A stretch of DNA of 64,000 nucleotides from positions 62,001 to 126,000 of the forward strand of contig NZ_JAUEPL010000001.1 of the NCBI RefSeq assembly GCF_030406405.1, in the 5' to 3' direction. Numbering within the stretch: position 1 is the stretch's first letter; each line of letters starts with the position of its first letter. The notes under the pieces were generated by a model, which saw only the letters and a program-made list of their open reading frames with translations, made no database searches and was not told the DNA's origin. The DNA is from Streptomyces ficellus. Lineage in GTDB: Bacteria; Actinomycetota; Actinomycetes; Streptomycetales; Streptomycetaceae. Positions 55,622 through 64,000 of this stretch are shown here, piece by piece. The position numbers and the translations under genes were made by a program.

Positions 55622-57887
55622 GCCGGGGCTTGGGGGCGTCGGTGCGGCCCGTCGGGGGTGTGCGGCTGCCGGCGCGGTACGGCAGGGGCCAGGGCGCGGC
55701 GGGGCCCTCGTAGCCCTGGTCGGCGGCGGCGTGCAGGGTCCAGTGCGGGTCGTACAGGTGCGGGCGGGCCAGGGCGCACAGGTCGGCGCGCCCGGCCAGC
55801 AGCAGGGAGTTGACGTCGTCCCAGGACGAGATCGCGCCGACCGTGATGACGGGGACCTTCAGGGCGTTGCGGATACGGTCGGCGTACGGGGTCTGGTACG
55901 AGCGGCCGTACTCGGGGTGCTCGTCGGGCACGACCTGGCCGGTGGAGACGTCGATGGCGTCGGCGCCGTGGGCGACGAAGGCGCGGGCGATCTCGACGGC
56001 CTCCTCGGCCGTGGTGCCGCCGGGCGCCCAGTCGGTGGCCGAGATGCGTACGGTCATGGGCCGTTCGCCGGGCCACACCCCCCGTACGGCGTCGAAGACC
56101 TCCAGCGGGAAGCGCAGCCGCCGCTCCAGGGAGCCGCCGTAGGCGTCGGTGCGCCGGTTGGTGAGCGGGGAGAGGAAGCCGGAGAGCAGATAGCCGTGGG
56201 CGCAGTGCAGTTCGAGCAGGTCGAACCCGGCGCGGGCGGCCCGCCGGGCGGCGGCGGCGAACTGTTCCCTTATGTCGGTGAGCGCCGCCCGGTGCAGTTC
56301 GTACGGCACCTGGTTGACGCCCGGGCGGTACGGGATCGGGGAGGCGGCCACGACCGGCCAGTTGCCGGAGTCGAGGGGCTGGTCGATGCCCTCCCACATG
56401 AGTTTGGTGGAGCCCTTGCGGCCGGAGTGGCCGAGCTGGACGCCGATGGCGGTGCCGGGTGACTGCTGGTGGACGAAGTCGGTGACGCGGCGCCAGGCGG
56501 CGGCCTGGCCGGGCGTGTAGAGCCCGGCGCAGCCGGGGGTGATCCGGCCCTCGGCGCTGACGCAGACCATCTCGGTCATGACGAGCCCGGCGCCGCCGAG
56601 GGCGCGGGCGCCGAGGTGGACGAGGTGGAAGTCGCCGGGGACGCCGTCCACGGCCGAGTACATGTCCATGGGTGAGACGACGACGCGGTTGCGCAGGGTC
56701 AGCCCGCGCAGCCGGAACGGGGTGAACATCGGCGGAGTGCCGGGCGGGCAGCCGAAGTCGCGTTCGACGGCGTCGGTGAAGCGCGAATCGCGCAGCCGCA
56801 GGTTGTCGTGGGTGACGCGGCGGCTGCGGGTGAGGAGGTTGAAGGCGAACTGGCGGGGCGGCTGGTCCAGGTATCCGGCGAGGTCCTCGAACCAGCGGAG
56901 GCTGGCGGCGGCCGCGCGCTGGGTGGATTCCACGACGGGGCGGCGTTCGGCCTCGTACGCGGCCAGCGCCCGGTCCAGGGTGGGCTGCTCCTCAACGCAG
57001 GCGGCGAGCGCGAGGGCGTCCTCGACGGCGAGCTTGGTGCCGGAGCCGATCGAGAAGTGCGCGGTGTGGGCGGCGTCGCCGAGGAGGACGATGCCGCCGT
57101 GCGACCAGCGGTCGTTGACGACGGTGCGAAAGGCGGTCCAGGTGGAGTTGTTCGAGGACAGGGGCCGCCCCCGCAGCGCGTCGGCGAAGATCTTGGCGCA
57201 GCGGGCGATGGACTCCTGCTCGTCCAGCTCGTCGAACCCGGCGGCCCGCCACACCTCTTCGCGCATTTCCACGATGACGGTGGAGGCGTCGGGCCCGTAC
57301 GGGTAGCCGTGGAGCTGCATCACGCCGTGTTCGGTCTCCGCGATCTCGAAGCGGAACGCGTCGAAGGCGAAGTCGGCGGCGAGCCAGATGTAGCGGCAGC
57401 GGTGGGTGGTGAGGCGGGGCGCGAACACGTCGGCGTGCGCCTCGCGGGTCCGGCTGTGTACGCCGTCGGCGGCGACGACCAGGTCGTACGCGGTGGCCAG
57501 CTCGGCGGCGGGCGGCGCCTCGGTGCGGAAGCGGAGGCGTACGCCGAGGCCGGCGCAGCGCTCGTGGAGGATCTCCAGGAGCCGGCGGCGGCCGAGGGCG
57601 GCGAAGCCGTGGCCGCCGGAGGTGAGGGTGCGGCGGCGGTGGACGATGTCGATGTCGTCCCAGCGGACGAACTCCGCCTGGAGCGCCCGGTACACCTCCG
57701 GGTCGGCGTGCTCGATGCCGCCGAGGGTCTCGTCGGAGAGGACGACGCCGAAGCCGAAGGTGTCGTCGGGGGCGCCCCGCTCCCAGACGGTGATGTCACG
57801 GGCGGGATCGAGGCGCTTGAGGAGCGCCGCGGCGTAGAGCCCGCCGGGCCCGCCGCCGATGACGGCGACACGCAGGGGACGGGGCAT
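55599..57887 (-). CDS. Two-domain aryl-CoA monooxygenase/reductase (2-aminobenzoyl-CoA or salicylyl-CoA type)
   Basis: A 762-residue fusion flavoprotein. Residues 1-380 are an aromatic-hydroxylase domain: VAVIGGGPGGLYAAALLKR, VVAADGVHSRTREAH and GIVLLGDAAHTAHFSIGSGT. From about 390 an Old Yellow Enzyme domain follows: FRLRGLTLRNRVVVSPMDMY, LHCAHGYLLSGFLSPLTN and RTDAYGGSLERRLRF. This layout and length match 2-aminobenzoyl-CoA monooxygenase/reductase of Azoarcus and salicylyl-CoA 5-hydroxylase of Streptomyces. It would hydroxylate and then reduce the CoA-bound ring. Its last codons lie in the tandem repeat. It follows the hydratase gene by 6 bases. Confidence 0.92.
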   Translation of the reverse strand: MPRPLRVAVIGGGPGGLYAAALLKRLDPARDITVWERGAPDDTFGFGVVLSDETLGGIEHADPEVYRALQAEFVRWDDIDIVHRRRTLTSGGHGFAALGRRRLLEILHERCAGLGVRLRFRTEAPPAAELATAYDLVVAADGVHSRTREAHADVFAPRLTTHRCRYIWLAADFAFDAFRFEIAETEHGVMQLHGYPYGPDASTVIVEMREEVWRAAGFDELDEQESIARCAKIFADALRGRPLSSNNSTWTAFRTVVNDRWSHGGIVLLGDAAHTAHFSIGSGTKLAVEDALALAACVEEQPTLDRALAAYEAERRPVVESTQRAAAASLRWFEDLAGYLDQPPRQFAFNLLTRSRRVTHDNLRLRDSRFTDAVERDFGCPPGTPPMFTPFRLRGLTLRNRVVVSPMDMYSAVDGVPGDFHLVHLGARALGGAGLVMTEMVCVSAEGRITPGCAGLYTPGQAAAWRRVTDFVHQQSPGTAIGVQLGHSGRKGSTKLMWEGIDQPLDSGNWPVVAASPIPYRPGVNQVPYELHRAALTDIREQFAAAARRAARAGFDLLELHCAHGYLLSGFLSPLTNRRTDAYGGSLERRLRFPLEVFDAVRGVWPGERPMTVRISATDWAPGGTTAEEAVEIARAFVAHGADAIDVSTGQVVPDEHPEYGRSYQTPYADRIRNALKVPVITVGAISSWDDVNSLLLAGRADLCALARPHLYDPHWTLHAAADQGYEGPAAPWPLPYRAGSRTPPTGRTDAPKPRLTLTPRA

Positions 57888-57893
57888 GGCCGG

Positions 57894-58721
57894 TCACCGC
57901 CCCTGCCACTTGGGCGGCCGCTTCTCGGTGAAGGCGGCGTGGAACTCGGCGTAGTCCGCGCCGTTCATGAGCAGGGCCTGGGTGGCGGCGTCCAGTTCGA
58001 CGGCGGCGGCGAGCGGCATGTCGAGTTCGGCGGTGAGGAGCGCCTTGGTCTGGGCGTACGCCAGGGCGGGGCCGTCCGCGAGGTGGCGGGCGAGTTCGGC
58101 GGCGCGGGTGTCGGCGTGGCCTTCGCCGGTGAGCTCGCTGATGAGCCCGATGCGCTCGGCCTCGGGGGCGCGGACGGGCTCGCCGAGCATGAGGAGGCGG
58201 GTGGCGTGGCCGAGGCCGACGACGCGGGGCAGCAGGTAGGCGGCGCCCATGTCGCCGCCGGAGAGGCCGACCTTGGTGAAGAGGAAGGCGAAGCGGGCGG
58301 AGGGGTCGGCGATCCGGAAGTCGGCGGCCAGCGCGAGGACGGCCCCGGCGCCCGCGGCGACACCGTGGACGGCGGCGATCACCGGGAAGGGCGCTTCGCG
58401 CAGGGCGCGGACGACCTGTCCGGTCATGCGGTTGAAGTCGAGGAGCTGGGCGGTGTCCATGGCGAGGGTGGCGCCGATGATGTCGTCCACGTCGCCGCCG
58501 GAGCAGAAGCCGCGGCCCTCACCGGCGAGGACCAGGGCGCGGACGGCGCGCTCGCGGGACAGTTCGGCGAGCAGGTCGCGCAGGTCGGCGTAGGCGCCGA
58601 AGGTGAGCGCGTTGAGCTTGGCGGGCCGGGCGAGGGTGACGGTGGCGACGCCGTCGTCGATGGCGAGCCGTACGTGCCGCCACTCCTCGGTGCGGGGCGC
58701 GGAGCTGGAAAAGGGGCTCAT
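57894..58721 (-). CDS. Enoyl-CoA hydratase/isomerase family protein
   Basis: A 275-residue crotonase. VRALVLAGEGRGFCSGGDVD and VIAAVHGVAAGAGAVLALAADF form the oxyanion hole; the later FTKVGLSGGDMGAAYLLPR holds a candidate acid/base region. The C-terminal FTEKRPPKWQGR is typical. First gene of an operon with the two-domain flavoprotein, it probably hydrates or opens the ring product. ATG 58721 begins MSPFSSSAPRTEEW. Confidence 0.9.
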   Translation of the reverse strand: MSPFSSSAPRTEEWRHVRLAIDDGVATVTLARPAKLNALTFGAYADLRDLLAELSRERAVRALVLAGEGRGFCSGGDVDDIIGATLAMDTAQLLDFNRMTGQVVRALREAPFPVIAAVHGVAAGAGAVLALAADFRIADPSARFAFLFTKVGLSGGDMGAAYLLPRVVGLGHATRLLMLGEPVRAPEAERIGLISELTGEGHADTRAAELARHLADGPALAYAQTKALLTAELDMPLAAAVELDAATQALLMNGADYAEFHAAFTEKRPPKWQGR

Positions 58722-59083
58722 GACGTGCGGCCTCCCTCGGCGAGAGCGACGCTGCTGACTTCCGCTGGCTGCTACGGGCTACTACTGGGTGCTGGGTGCT
58801 GCGTGCCGGCTTCTGCGTGAATGCCTGCCTCTCGAACTTATCACTTGTACGTGACTTCCGTCACGTATGCGCGATACGCTGAGCGGTGACCCTGTAACAG
58901 CTGTCCGTAACCGACGCAGGTCCTGTACCGGCTGAGGCACAGGTTCCCCCGGGGGCGGGCGGGGGCCGGTCGTTCGGTTGATTGCACTTCGTAAGGTTGA
59001 AGATCGGACCTCACAGGTCTCTGCGATCTCTCCTGTCTCTTCTGCACCCGAATGGAACCGGCTCCACCGAAACGGACTCCGCC
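58722..59083. other. Divergent regulatory region between the hydratase and HATPase genes
   Basis: A 362-bp gap. It contains the operator-like site described separately and the HATPase leader. The frame upstream of the HATPase start stays open back to a TTG at 58982, but third positions there are not GC-biased, so I treat it as leader. Confidence 0.5.
58848..58880. promoter_or_regulatory. Shared operator candidate, enoyl-CoA hydratase promoter
   Basis: TACGTGACTTCCGTCACGTA (58848-58867) is a perfect palindrome with 8-base arms. It runs into CGATACGCT (58872-58880). TGACTTCCGTCAC and CGATACGCT repeat the two blocks of the ligase promoter site at 52977-53003. It lies about 130-160 bases upstream of the hydratase start. 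Confidence 0.7.
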
Positions 59084-59506
59084 GTGCTCGAACCTTCCGG
59101 CCCCTACTCCTGGCGCATCGCACTGCCGCACACCACGGCCGCCGTGCCCATCGCGCGTGCCCTGATACGGACGGCGCTCGCCGGGCTGGAGACGTCGGCG
59201 GACCGGGACACGGCCGAGCTGCTGACGGCCGAGCTCGTGGCGAACGCGGTGGAGCACACATCCGGCAAGGGCCCGATCGAGCTGCTGGTGGAGCTGTCGC
59301 CGAAGGGCTTCCGGGTCGAGGTGCACGACCACGACCCCGACCCGCCCGGCGACCTGTCACCCGAGCACGACGCCCCGCCCGACCCCTGGCAGGAGCACGG
59401 CCGGGGCCTGCTGCTGATACGTACGCTCAGTGCGGCCTGCGGTCACCGGCGTACCGGCCAGGGCAAGGCCGTCTGGTTCACGCTCCCGGCGCCGCGGATT
59501 TCGTGA
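59084..59506 (+). CDS. HATPase-domain ATP-binding protein (RsbW/SpoIIAB-like)
   Basis: A 140-residue single HATPase_c domain of the kind common in Streptomyces. The N-box is [18 protein letters not shown], the G1 region [11 protein letters not shown], and the G2 region [19 protein letters not shown]. Such proteins can be anti-sigma or regulatory kinases, or bind partners without kinase activity. GTG 59084 was chosen by base bias; a longer form from TTG 58982 is possible. Its 3' end overlaps the convergent ornithine carbamoyltransferase gene by 29 bases. Confidence 0.82.
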   Translation: MLEPSGPYSWRIALPHTTAAVPIARALIRTALAGLETSADRDTAELLTAELVANAVEHTSGKGPIELLVELSPKGFRVEVHDHDPDPPGDLSPEHDAPPDPWQEHGRGLLLIRTLSAACGHRRTGQGKAVWFTLPAPRIS

Positions 59507-60518
59507 CCTGCCCGGCGGGGCCCGCCAGCGTGGCCACCAGGACGGCCTTGATCGTGTGCATCCGGTTCTCGGCCTCGTCGAAGACGAGGGAGTGCTCGGA
59601 TTCGAAGACCTCGTCGGTGACCTCCAGCTCGGTCAGGCCGTGGCGCTCGTGGATCTCGCGGCCGACCGCGGTGCCGAGGTCGTGGAAGGCGGGCAGGCAG
59701 TGCAGGAACTTCACGTCCGGGTTCCCGGTCGCCCGCAGCACGTCCATGGTCACGGCGTACGGGCCGAGGGCGGCGATGCGCTCGTCCCAGACCTCCTGCG
59801 GCTCGCCCATGGACACCCACACATCGGTGGCGATGAAGTCGGCGCCCCGGACACCCTCGGCGATGTCCTCGGTGAGCGTGACGCGCGCCCCACTGGCCTC
59901 GGCCGCCTCGTGCGCCCGCGCGACGATCCCGTCGGCCGGCCAGTACGCCTTGGGCGCCACGATCCGTACGTCCATGCCGAGCAGCGCTCCGGTGACCAGG
60001 TAGGAGTTGCCCATGTTGTAGCGGCCGTCGCCGAGGTAGGCGAACGCGACGCGCTCCAGCGGCTTGTCGGTGTGCTCGGTCATCGTGAGCACATCGGCGA
60101 GCATCTGGGTGGGGTGCCAGTCGTCGGTCAGGCCGTTGTAGACGGGCACGCCCGCGTGGGCGGCCAGCTCCTCGACGGTGGCCTGACGGTCGCCCCGGAA
60201 CTCGATGGCGTCGAACATCCGGCCGAGGACGCGGGCCGTATCCTTGGCGGACTCCTTCTTGCCGATGTGGGAGCCCGCCGGGTCGATGTACGTGGTCGAG
60301 GCTCCCTGATCGGCCGCGGCGACCTCGAAGGAGCAGCGCGTACGGGTCGAGGCCTTCTCGAAGATCAGCGCGATGTTCTTGCCGCGCAGCTGCTGGACCT
60401 CCGTGCCGGCCTTCTTGGCGGCCTTGAGCTCGGCGGCCAGGTCGATCAGGCCGCGGAACTCCTCGGCGGTGAAGTCCAGCTCCTTGAGGAAGTGGCGGCC
60501 GGTGAGGTCGGTGGCCAT
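59478..60518 (-). CDS. arcB: Ornithine carbamoyltransferase
   Basis: A 346-residue OTCase. Carbamoyl-phosphate binding [17 protein letters not shown], ornithine loop [15 protein letters not shown] and the [12 protein letters not shown] segment are all conserved. Being downstream of arginine deiminase with the same orientation and 76 bases between, it is probably the catabolic enzyme that converts citrulline plus phosphate to ornithine and carbamoyl phosphate. Homologues here are often annotated argF. Two TATAG-type sequences in the gap could allow a separate promoter. Confidence 0.93.
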   Translation of the reverse strand: MATDLTGRHFLKELDFTAEEFRGLIDLAAELKAAKKAGTEVQQLRGKNIALIFEKASTRTRCSFEVAAADQGASTTYIDPAGSHIGKKESAKDTARVLGRMFDAIEFRGDRQATVEELAAHAGVPVYNGLTDDWHPTQMLADVLTMTEHTDKPLERVAFAYLGDGRYNMGNSYLVTGALLGMDVRIVAPKAYWPADGIVARAHEAAEASGARVTLTEDIAEGVRGADFIATDVWVSMGEPQEVWDERIAALGPYAVTMDVLRATGNPDVKFLHCLPAFHDLGTAVGREIHERHGLTELEVTDEVFESEHSLVFDEAENRMHTIKAVLVATLAGPAGQVTKSAAPGA

Positions 60519-60594
60519 GGGACGCTCCTGGGTTCCGAGTACGAGGACCGTGGAAGTCTATACGAGCTTCAGCATGCCTATACAGGCGGTTCCT

Positions 60595-61842
60595 CTACGG
60601 CGACTGGCCGGGGTCCGCGTCCCGTACGACCGGACAGCTCATACAGCGCGGGCCTCCCCTGCCCCGGCCGAGTTCGCTGCCCGGGATCTCGATGACCTCG
60701 ATGCCCTCCTTGCGCAGATGCGTGTTGGTGGTGACATTGCGCTCGTACGCGACGACGACGCCCGGCTCCACCGCCAGCACGTTGCAGCCGTCGTCCCACT
60801 GTTCGCGCTCCGCCGTGTGCACGTCCTGCGTCGCGGTGAGCACCCGGATCGCGGGCAGGCCGAGCGCCGCCGCGATCGCGCTGTGCATGTGCTGGGGCGG
60901 ATGGTCGGTGACCTTCAGCGCCCGGTGCCCCTCGCCCGGCTCGATGGTGTACGAGCGCAGCATGCCGAGCCCCGCGTACTGCGTGAACGTGTCGTGCGCG
61001 ACCATCGTCATCACCGTGTCCAGGTGCATGAACGCCCGGCTCTTCGGCATGTCCAGCGCCACGATCGTCCGCGCGGAGCCGGCCGCGAACAGGCCGCGCG
61101 CCAGCATCTCCACCGCCTGCGGGGTGGTGCGCTCGCTCATCCCGATCAGCACCGCGCCATTGCCGATGACCAGGACGTCACCCCCCTCGATGGTGGAGGG
61201 GTAGTCGTCCTGCCCTTCCGACCAGTGGTGGAAGGAGCCCGCCTCCGGGCCGGTGAACAGGGGGTGGTGCTTGTAGATGGCCTCGAAGTGGACGGTCTCG
61301 CGCTGCCGGGCGGGCCAGCGCATCGCGTTGATGGCGACACCGTCGTATATCCAGGCCGAGGTGTCCCGGGTGAACAGGTGGTTGGGCAGCGGCGGCAGCA
61401 GGAAGTCGTCGAGGTCCATCACATGGAAGCGGACGGACGTCGGCTCGGCGTGGCCCGCGAGGAACTCGCGTTTGGTCATCCCGCCGACGAGCGCCTCGAC
61501 CAGCCGGCTCGTCTCCATGCCGTCGAACACCGCCCTGAGGTGGTCGGTGGCCAGCGGCCCGTACTCCTTCTCGTGGAAGACCCGGTCCAGGACGAGTTTC
61601 CTCGCGGCGGGGACCTCCAGCGCCTCGCACAGCAGGTCCCCGAAGAGGTGCACCTGCACTCCCCGGTCCCGGAGCACATCGGCGAACCCGTCGTGCTCCT
61701 GGCGTGCCCGGCGTACCCACAGGACGTCGTCGAAGAGCAACGCGTCCTTGTTGCTGGGCGTCAGCCGCTTCAGCTCCAGATCGGGCCGGTGCAGGATGAC
61801 GCGGCGGAGCCGCCCGGTCTCGGAATCGACATGGAATCCCAT
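60595..61842 (-). CDS. arcA: Arginine deiminase
   Basis: A 415-residue guanidino-hydrolase that turns arginine into citrulline and ammonia. Motifs include [40 protein letters not shown], and HMHLDT-type [12 protein letters not shown]; the catalytic Cys is in GGPRCMSCP near the C-terminus. ATG 61842 gives [20 protein letters not shown], the normal ADI start. With the carbamoyltransferase it forms two steps of the ADI pathway; no carbamate kinase or antiporter gene is nearby. Confidence 0.94.
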   Translation of the reverse strand: MGFHVDSETGRLRRVILHRPDLELKRLTPSNKDALLFDDVLWVRRARQEHDGFADVLRDRGVQVHLFGDLLCEALEVPAARKLVLDRVFHEKEYGPLATDHLRAVFDGMETSRLVEALVGGMTKREFLAGHAEPTSVRFHVMDLDDFLLPPLPNHLFTRDTSAWIYDGVAINAMRWPARQRETVHFEAIYKHHPLFTGPEAGSFHHWSEGQDDYPSTIEGGDVLVIGNGAVLIGMSERTTPQAVEMLARGLFAAGSARTIVALDMPKSRAFMHLDTVMTMVAHDTFTQYAGLGMLRSYTIEPGEGHRALKVTDHPPQHMHSAIAAALGLPAIRVLTATQDVHTAEREQWDDGCNVLAVEPGVVVAYERNVTTNTHLRKEGIEVIEIPGSELGRGRGGPRCMSCPVVRDADPGQSP

Positions 61843-61908
61843 GCCTCCATCCTGACCGCGCGAGCCCCCCTTCACCCTTCACCCGGCCCCTGTCACACCG
61901 GCGGACCG

Positions 61909-61932
61909 CCCGGGGAGGTGTCCCTCCCCGGG
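61909..61932 (-). terminator. Terminator after pnkp
   Basis: CCCGGGGAGG and CCTCCCCGGG form a perfect 10-bp stem with a 4-base loop, 21 bases past the pnkp stop and upstream of arcA. Confidence 0.8.
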
Positions 61933-61952
61933 TCGGTGGCCGCCGCGGCGGA

Positions 61953-64000
61953 TCACAGGCGCGGGTCGACCGGCTCCGACTCCAGGGCCAGCACGGCGAA
62001 GACCGCCTCGTGGACCCGCCACAGCGGTTCCCCGGCCGCCAGCCGGTCCAGCGCCTCCAGGCCGAGTGCGTACTCGCGCAGGGCCAGGGAGCGCTTGTGG
62101 CCGAGGAAACGGCCGCGCAGCCGCTCCAGGTTCTCCGGGCGCGTGTACTCCGGACCGTAGATGATCCGCAGGTACTCCCGGCCGCGCACCTTGATGCCCG
62201 GCTGCACCAGCCGCCCCTTGCCGTCCCGCGCGAGCGCCTGGAGGGGCTTGACGACCATGCCCTCGCCGCCCGCGCCGGTCAGCTCCAGCCACCAGTCGAT
62301 GCCGGCCCGGACCGAGTCGTCGTCGCCGGTGTCGACGACCAGGCGCCGCGTCCCCTGGAGCAGGCCGGTCGGGTCGTGCTCCACCAGCCGGTCGAGCCAT
62401 GCCAGCTGCTCGTCGTGCGGTACGGCCGCCAGCGAGCGGCCCGGCGCGGCCAGGATCTGGAACGGCGCGAACCGCACCCCCTCCAGCCCCTCGGTGTCCC
62501 AGCAGTAGCGCCGGTACGCCTCGGTGAACGCAGCCGCGTCCGCCGCCCGCTCCCGCTGCGTGCCCAGCAGGCCCGTCACGTCGACGCCCCTGCCCACGGC
62601 CGCCTCCAGCGCCGCGACGGCGCCGGGGAACACCGCGCCGGACGCGGCGCCGACCGCCGCGTACTGCGTGCGCAGCAGCCCGGACGCCTTGAGCGACCAC
62701 GGCATGAGCTCGCCGTCCAGCAGCAGCCAGTCGCCCGCGCCGGAGGCGCCCTTGGACGCTGCCGGCTCCTCCCACAGCCCAGCCGCCGTCACGGCCGCGC
62801 GCAGCCGCTCCAGCACCTGCTCGGTGACCGTCTCGTCATCGAAGAACGGCCGCCCGGTGCGGGTGTGCAGCGTCCCCGTGGGGCCCGCCACGCCGAACCG
62901 CTCGCGGGCCGCGTCCGCGTCGCGGCACACCAGCGCCACGGCCCGCGAGCCCATGTGCTTCTCCTCGCACACCACCCGCTCGACGCCGTCCGCCCGGTAC
63001 TGCGCGAACGCCTCCGCCGGGTGCTCCAGGTAGCCGTCGCTCTTGGAGGTCGCCGTGGGTGCCATCGTCGGTGGCAGGTACGCCAGCAGCCGCGGGTCCA
63101 CCGCGAACCGGCTCATGACCTCCAGCGCGGCCGCCGCGTTCTCCTCGCGTACGCCGACGTTGCCCGCGTACCGGGTCTCCACGACCCGCCGCCCGTGCAC
63201 GTCCGCCAGGTCGAGCGGCCGGCCCTGGTGCCCGCCGGGCGCCTCGGTGGCCAGCGGCTTGACCGGCTCGTACCAGACCTTCTCGGCGGGTACGTCGACC
63301 AGTTCGCGCTCCGGCCAGCGCAGCGCGGTCATCTTCCCGCCGAAGACGGCGCCGGTGTCGAGGCAGATGGTGTTGTTGATCCACGAGGTGTTGGGCACGG
63401 GCGTGTGGCCGTAGACGACCGCGGCACGGCCCCGGTACTCCTCGGCCCACGGGTAGCGCACCGGCAGCCCGAACTCGTCGGTCTCGCCGGTGGTGTCGCC
63501 GTACAGCGCGTGCGAGCGCACCCGGCCGGACGTGCGGCCGTGGTACTTCTCCGGCAGACCGGCGTGGCACACGACGAGCCTGCCGTCGTCGAGGACGTAG
63601 TGACTGACGAGCCCGTCGATGAACTCCCGCACCTGGGCCCTGAACTCCTCGCTCTCCCCCTCCAGTTGCGCGATCGTCTCGGCGAGCCCGTGCGTGTGCT
63701 GGACCTTCCTGCCCTTGAGCCAGCGCCCGAGCTTGTTCTCGTGGTTGCCGGGCACGCACAGCGCGTCACCGGAGGCCACCATGCCCATGACGCGGCGCAG
63801 TACGCCGGGGCTGTCCGGGCCGCGGTCGACCAGGTCGCCGACGAACACCGCCGTACGCCCCTCGGGGTGGACGCCGTTGTCGTACCCGAGCTTGGCGAGC
63901 AGCGTCTCCAGCTCGGAGGAGCAGCCGTGGACGTCACCGATGATGTCGAAGGGGCCCGTGAGGTGGCGCAGGTCGTTGAACCGCTTCTCCCGGACGACCT
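61953..64000 (-). CDS. pnkp: Polynucleotide kinase-phosphatase (Pnkp), 5' part missing
   Basis: About 680 residues are visible; the N-terminal kinase domain lies beyond the right edge. The metallophosphoesterase domain begins FDIIGDVHGCSSELE, then FVGDLVDRGPDSPG, CVPGNHENKL and YGHTPVPNTSWINN. The C-terminal ligase-like adenylyltransferase domain has the nucleotidyl Lys in EEKHMGSRAVALV, then LLLDGELMPWS and GGEGMVVKPL. This is the three-domain RNA-repair enzyme of bacterial Pnkp/Hen1 systems, which heals broken RNA ends. A hen1 gene would be expected upstream, outside the window. Confidence 0.93.
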   Translation of the reverse strand, partial: VVREKRFNDLRHLTGPFDIIGDVHGCSSELETLLAKLGYDNGVHPEGRTAVFVGDLVDRGPDSPGVLRRVMGMVASGDALCVPGNHENKLGRWLKGRKVQHTHGLAETIAQLEGESEEFRAQVREFIDGLVSHYVLDDGRLVVCHAGLPEKYHGRTSGRVRSHALYGDTTGETDEFGLPVRYPWAEEYRGRAAVVYGHTPVPNTSWINNTICLDTGAVFGGKMTALRWPERELVDVPAEKVWYEPVKPLATEAPGGHQGRPLDLADVHGRRVVETRYAGNVGVREENAAAALEVMSRFAVDPRLLAYLPPTMAPTATSKSDGYLEHPAEAFAQYRADGVERVVCEEKHMGSRAVALVCRDADAARERFGVAGPTGTLHTRTGRPFFDDETVTEQVLERLRAAVTAAGLWEEPAASKGASGAGDWLLLDGELMPWSLKASGLLRTQYAAVGAASGAVFPGAVAALEAAVGRGVDVTGLLGTQRERAADAAAFTEAYRRYCWDTEGLEGVRFAPFQILAAPGRSLAAVPHDEQLAWLDRLVEHDPTGLLQGTRRLVVDTGDDDSVRAGIDWWLELTGAGGEGMVVKPLQALARDGKGRLVQPGIKVRGREYLRIIYGPEYTRPENLERLRGRFLGHKRSLALREYALGLEALDRLAAGEPLWRVHEAVFAVLALESEPVDPRL

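Noticed and set aside
58982..59083. N-terminal extension of the HATPase protein from TTG 58982
   Set aside because: The frame is open, but third positions are not GC-biased and no family similarity is visible, so the GTG at 59084 was used; the longer form remains possible.
60557..60583. ArgR box between arcA and arcB
   Set aside because: Two TATAG-type repeats are present, but they do not match the TGCAT/ATGCA pattern of Streptomyces ARG boxes well enough.

Overview
The window is a GC-rich stretch (third codon positions almost all G or C, many GTG starts, GGAGG-type ribosome sites) from a Streptomyces chromosome. The clearest marker is whiI, the orphan sporulation response regulator, preceded by a sequence that fits a sigma-WhiG promoter. 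The gene order hemE, DUF3000, whiI, RNase D, fadA, fadB, then dxs, xylose ABC genes, a ROK regulator, ngc ABC genes, acnA, murA2 and arginine deiminase genes matches my memory of the S. coelicolor SCO60xx-SCO59xx region, run in descending order. I see no rRNA, tRNA, CRISPR array, insertion sequence or prophage.

Layout. 1-5.4 kb: heme genes hemQ (cut by the window edge), hemG and hemE around a DUF4349 lipoprotein and a CoA-disulfide-reductase-like flavoprotein. 5.5-12.4 kb: DUF3000, whiI, RNase D and the beta-oxidation pair fadA-fadB. 12.6-18.1 kb: recQ, an APC permease and dxs, all on the minus strand. 18.3-26.7 kb: a xylose-type ABC operon (xylFGH), the ROK regulator and an ngcEFG-type chitobiose/GlcNAc ABC operon. 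27-31 kb: a secreted GH92 alpha-mannosidase and a DUF397 remnant. 31-37.3 kb: acnA, a formylglycine-enzyme-like protein paired with a small phosphatase, a VOC protein, and a MurA enzyme fused to an N-terminal HTH. 37.5-43.1 kb: a SigB-type sigma factor, a phospholipase-D/cardiolipin-synthase protein, two lipoproteins, a GNAT enzyme and a BBE-type flavoprotein; this stretch looks accessory.

43.3-51.2 kb: a catabolic locus in which a secreted M9 collagenase lies next to a translationally coupled 4-hydroxyproline operon (three-subunit D-Hyp dehydrogenase, DapA-type deaminase, 4-Hyp epimerase) and a GntR/FCD regulator. The operon start carries a perfect 10-bp-arm inverted repeat, and a related motif lies in the collagenase promoter. 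This suggests a collagen-to-alpha-ketoglutarate regulon.

51.4-58.9 kb: an aromatic-acid CoA locus: acyl-CoA dehydrogenase, RidA, aryl-CoA ligase, PaaX regulator, a two-domain monooxygenase/reductase of the 2-aminobenzoyl-CoA or salicylyl-CoA type, and an enoyl-CoA hydratase. Its two promoter regions share a long near-identical motif. Two convergent genes of the locus end in a 23-bp tandem repeat with stop codons on both strands.

59-64 kb: a HATPase protein, ornithine carbamoyltransferase and arginine deiminase, then the C-terminal two thirds of a polynucleotide kinase-phosphatase (Pnkp) running off the right edge. Functions were assigned by reading motifs without database searches. Regulatory sites are pattern matches, not demonstrated sites.
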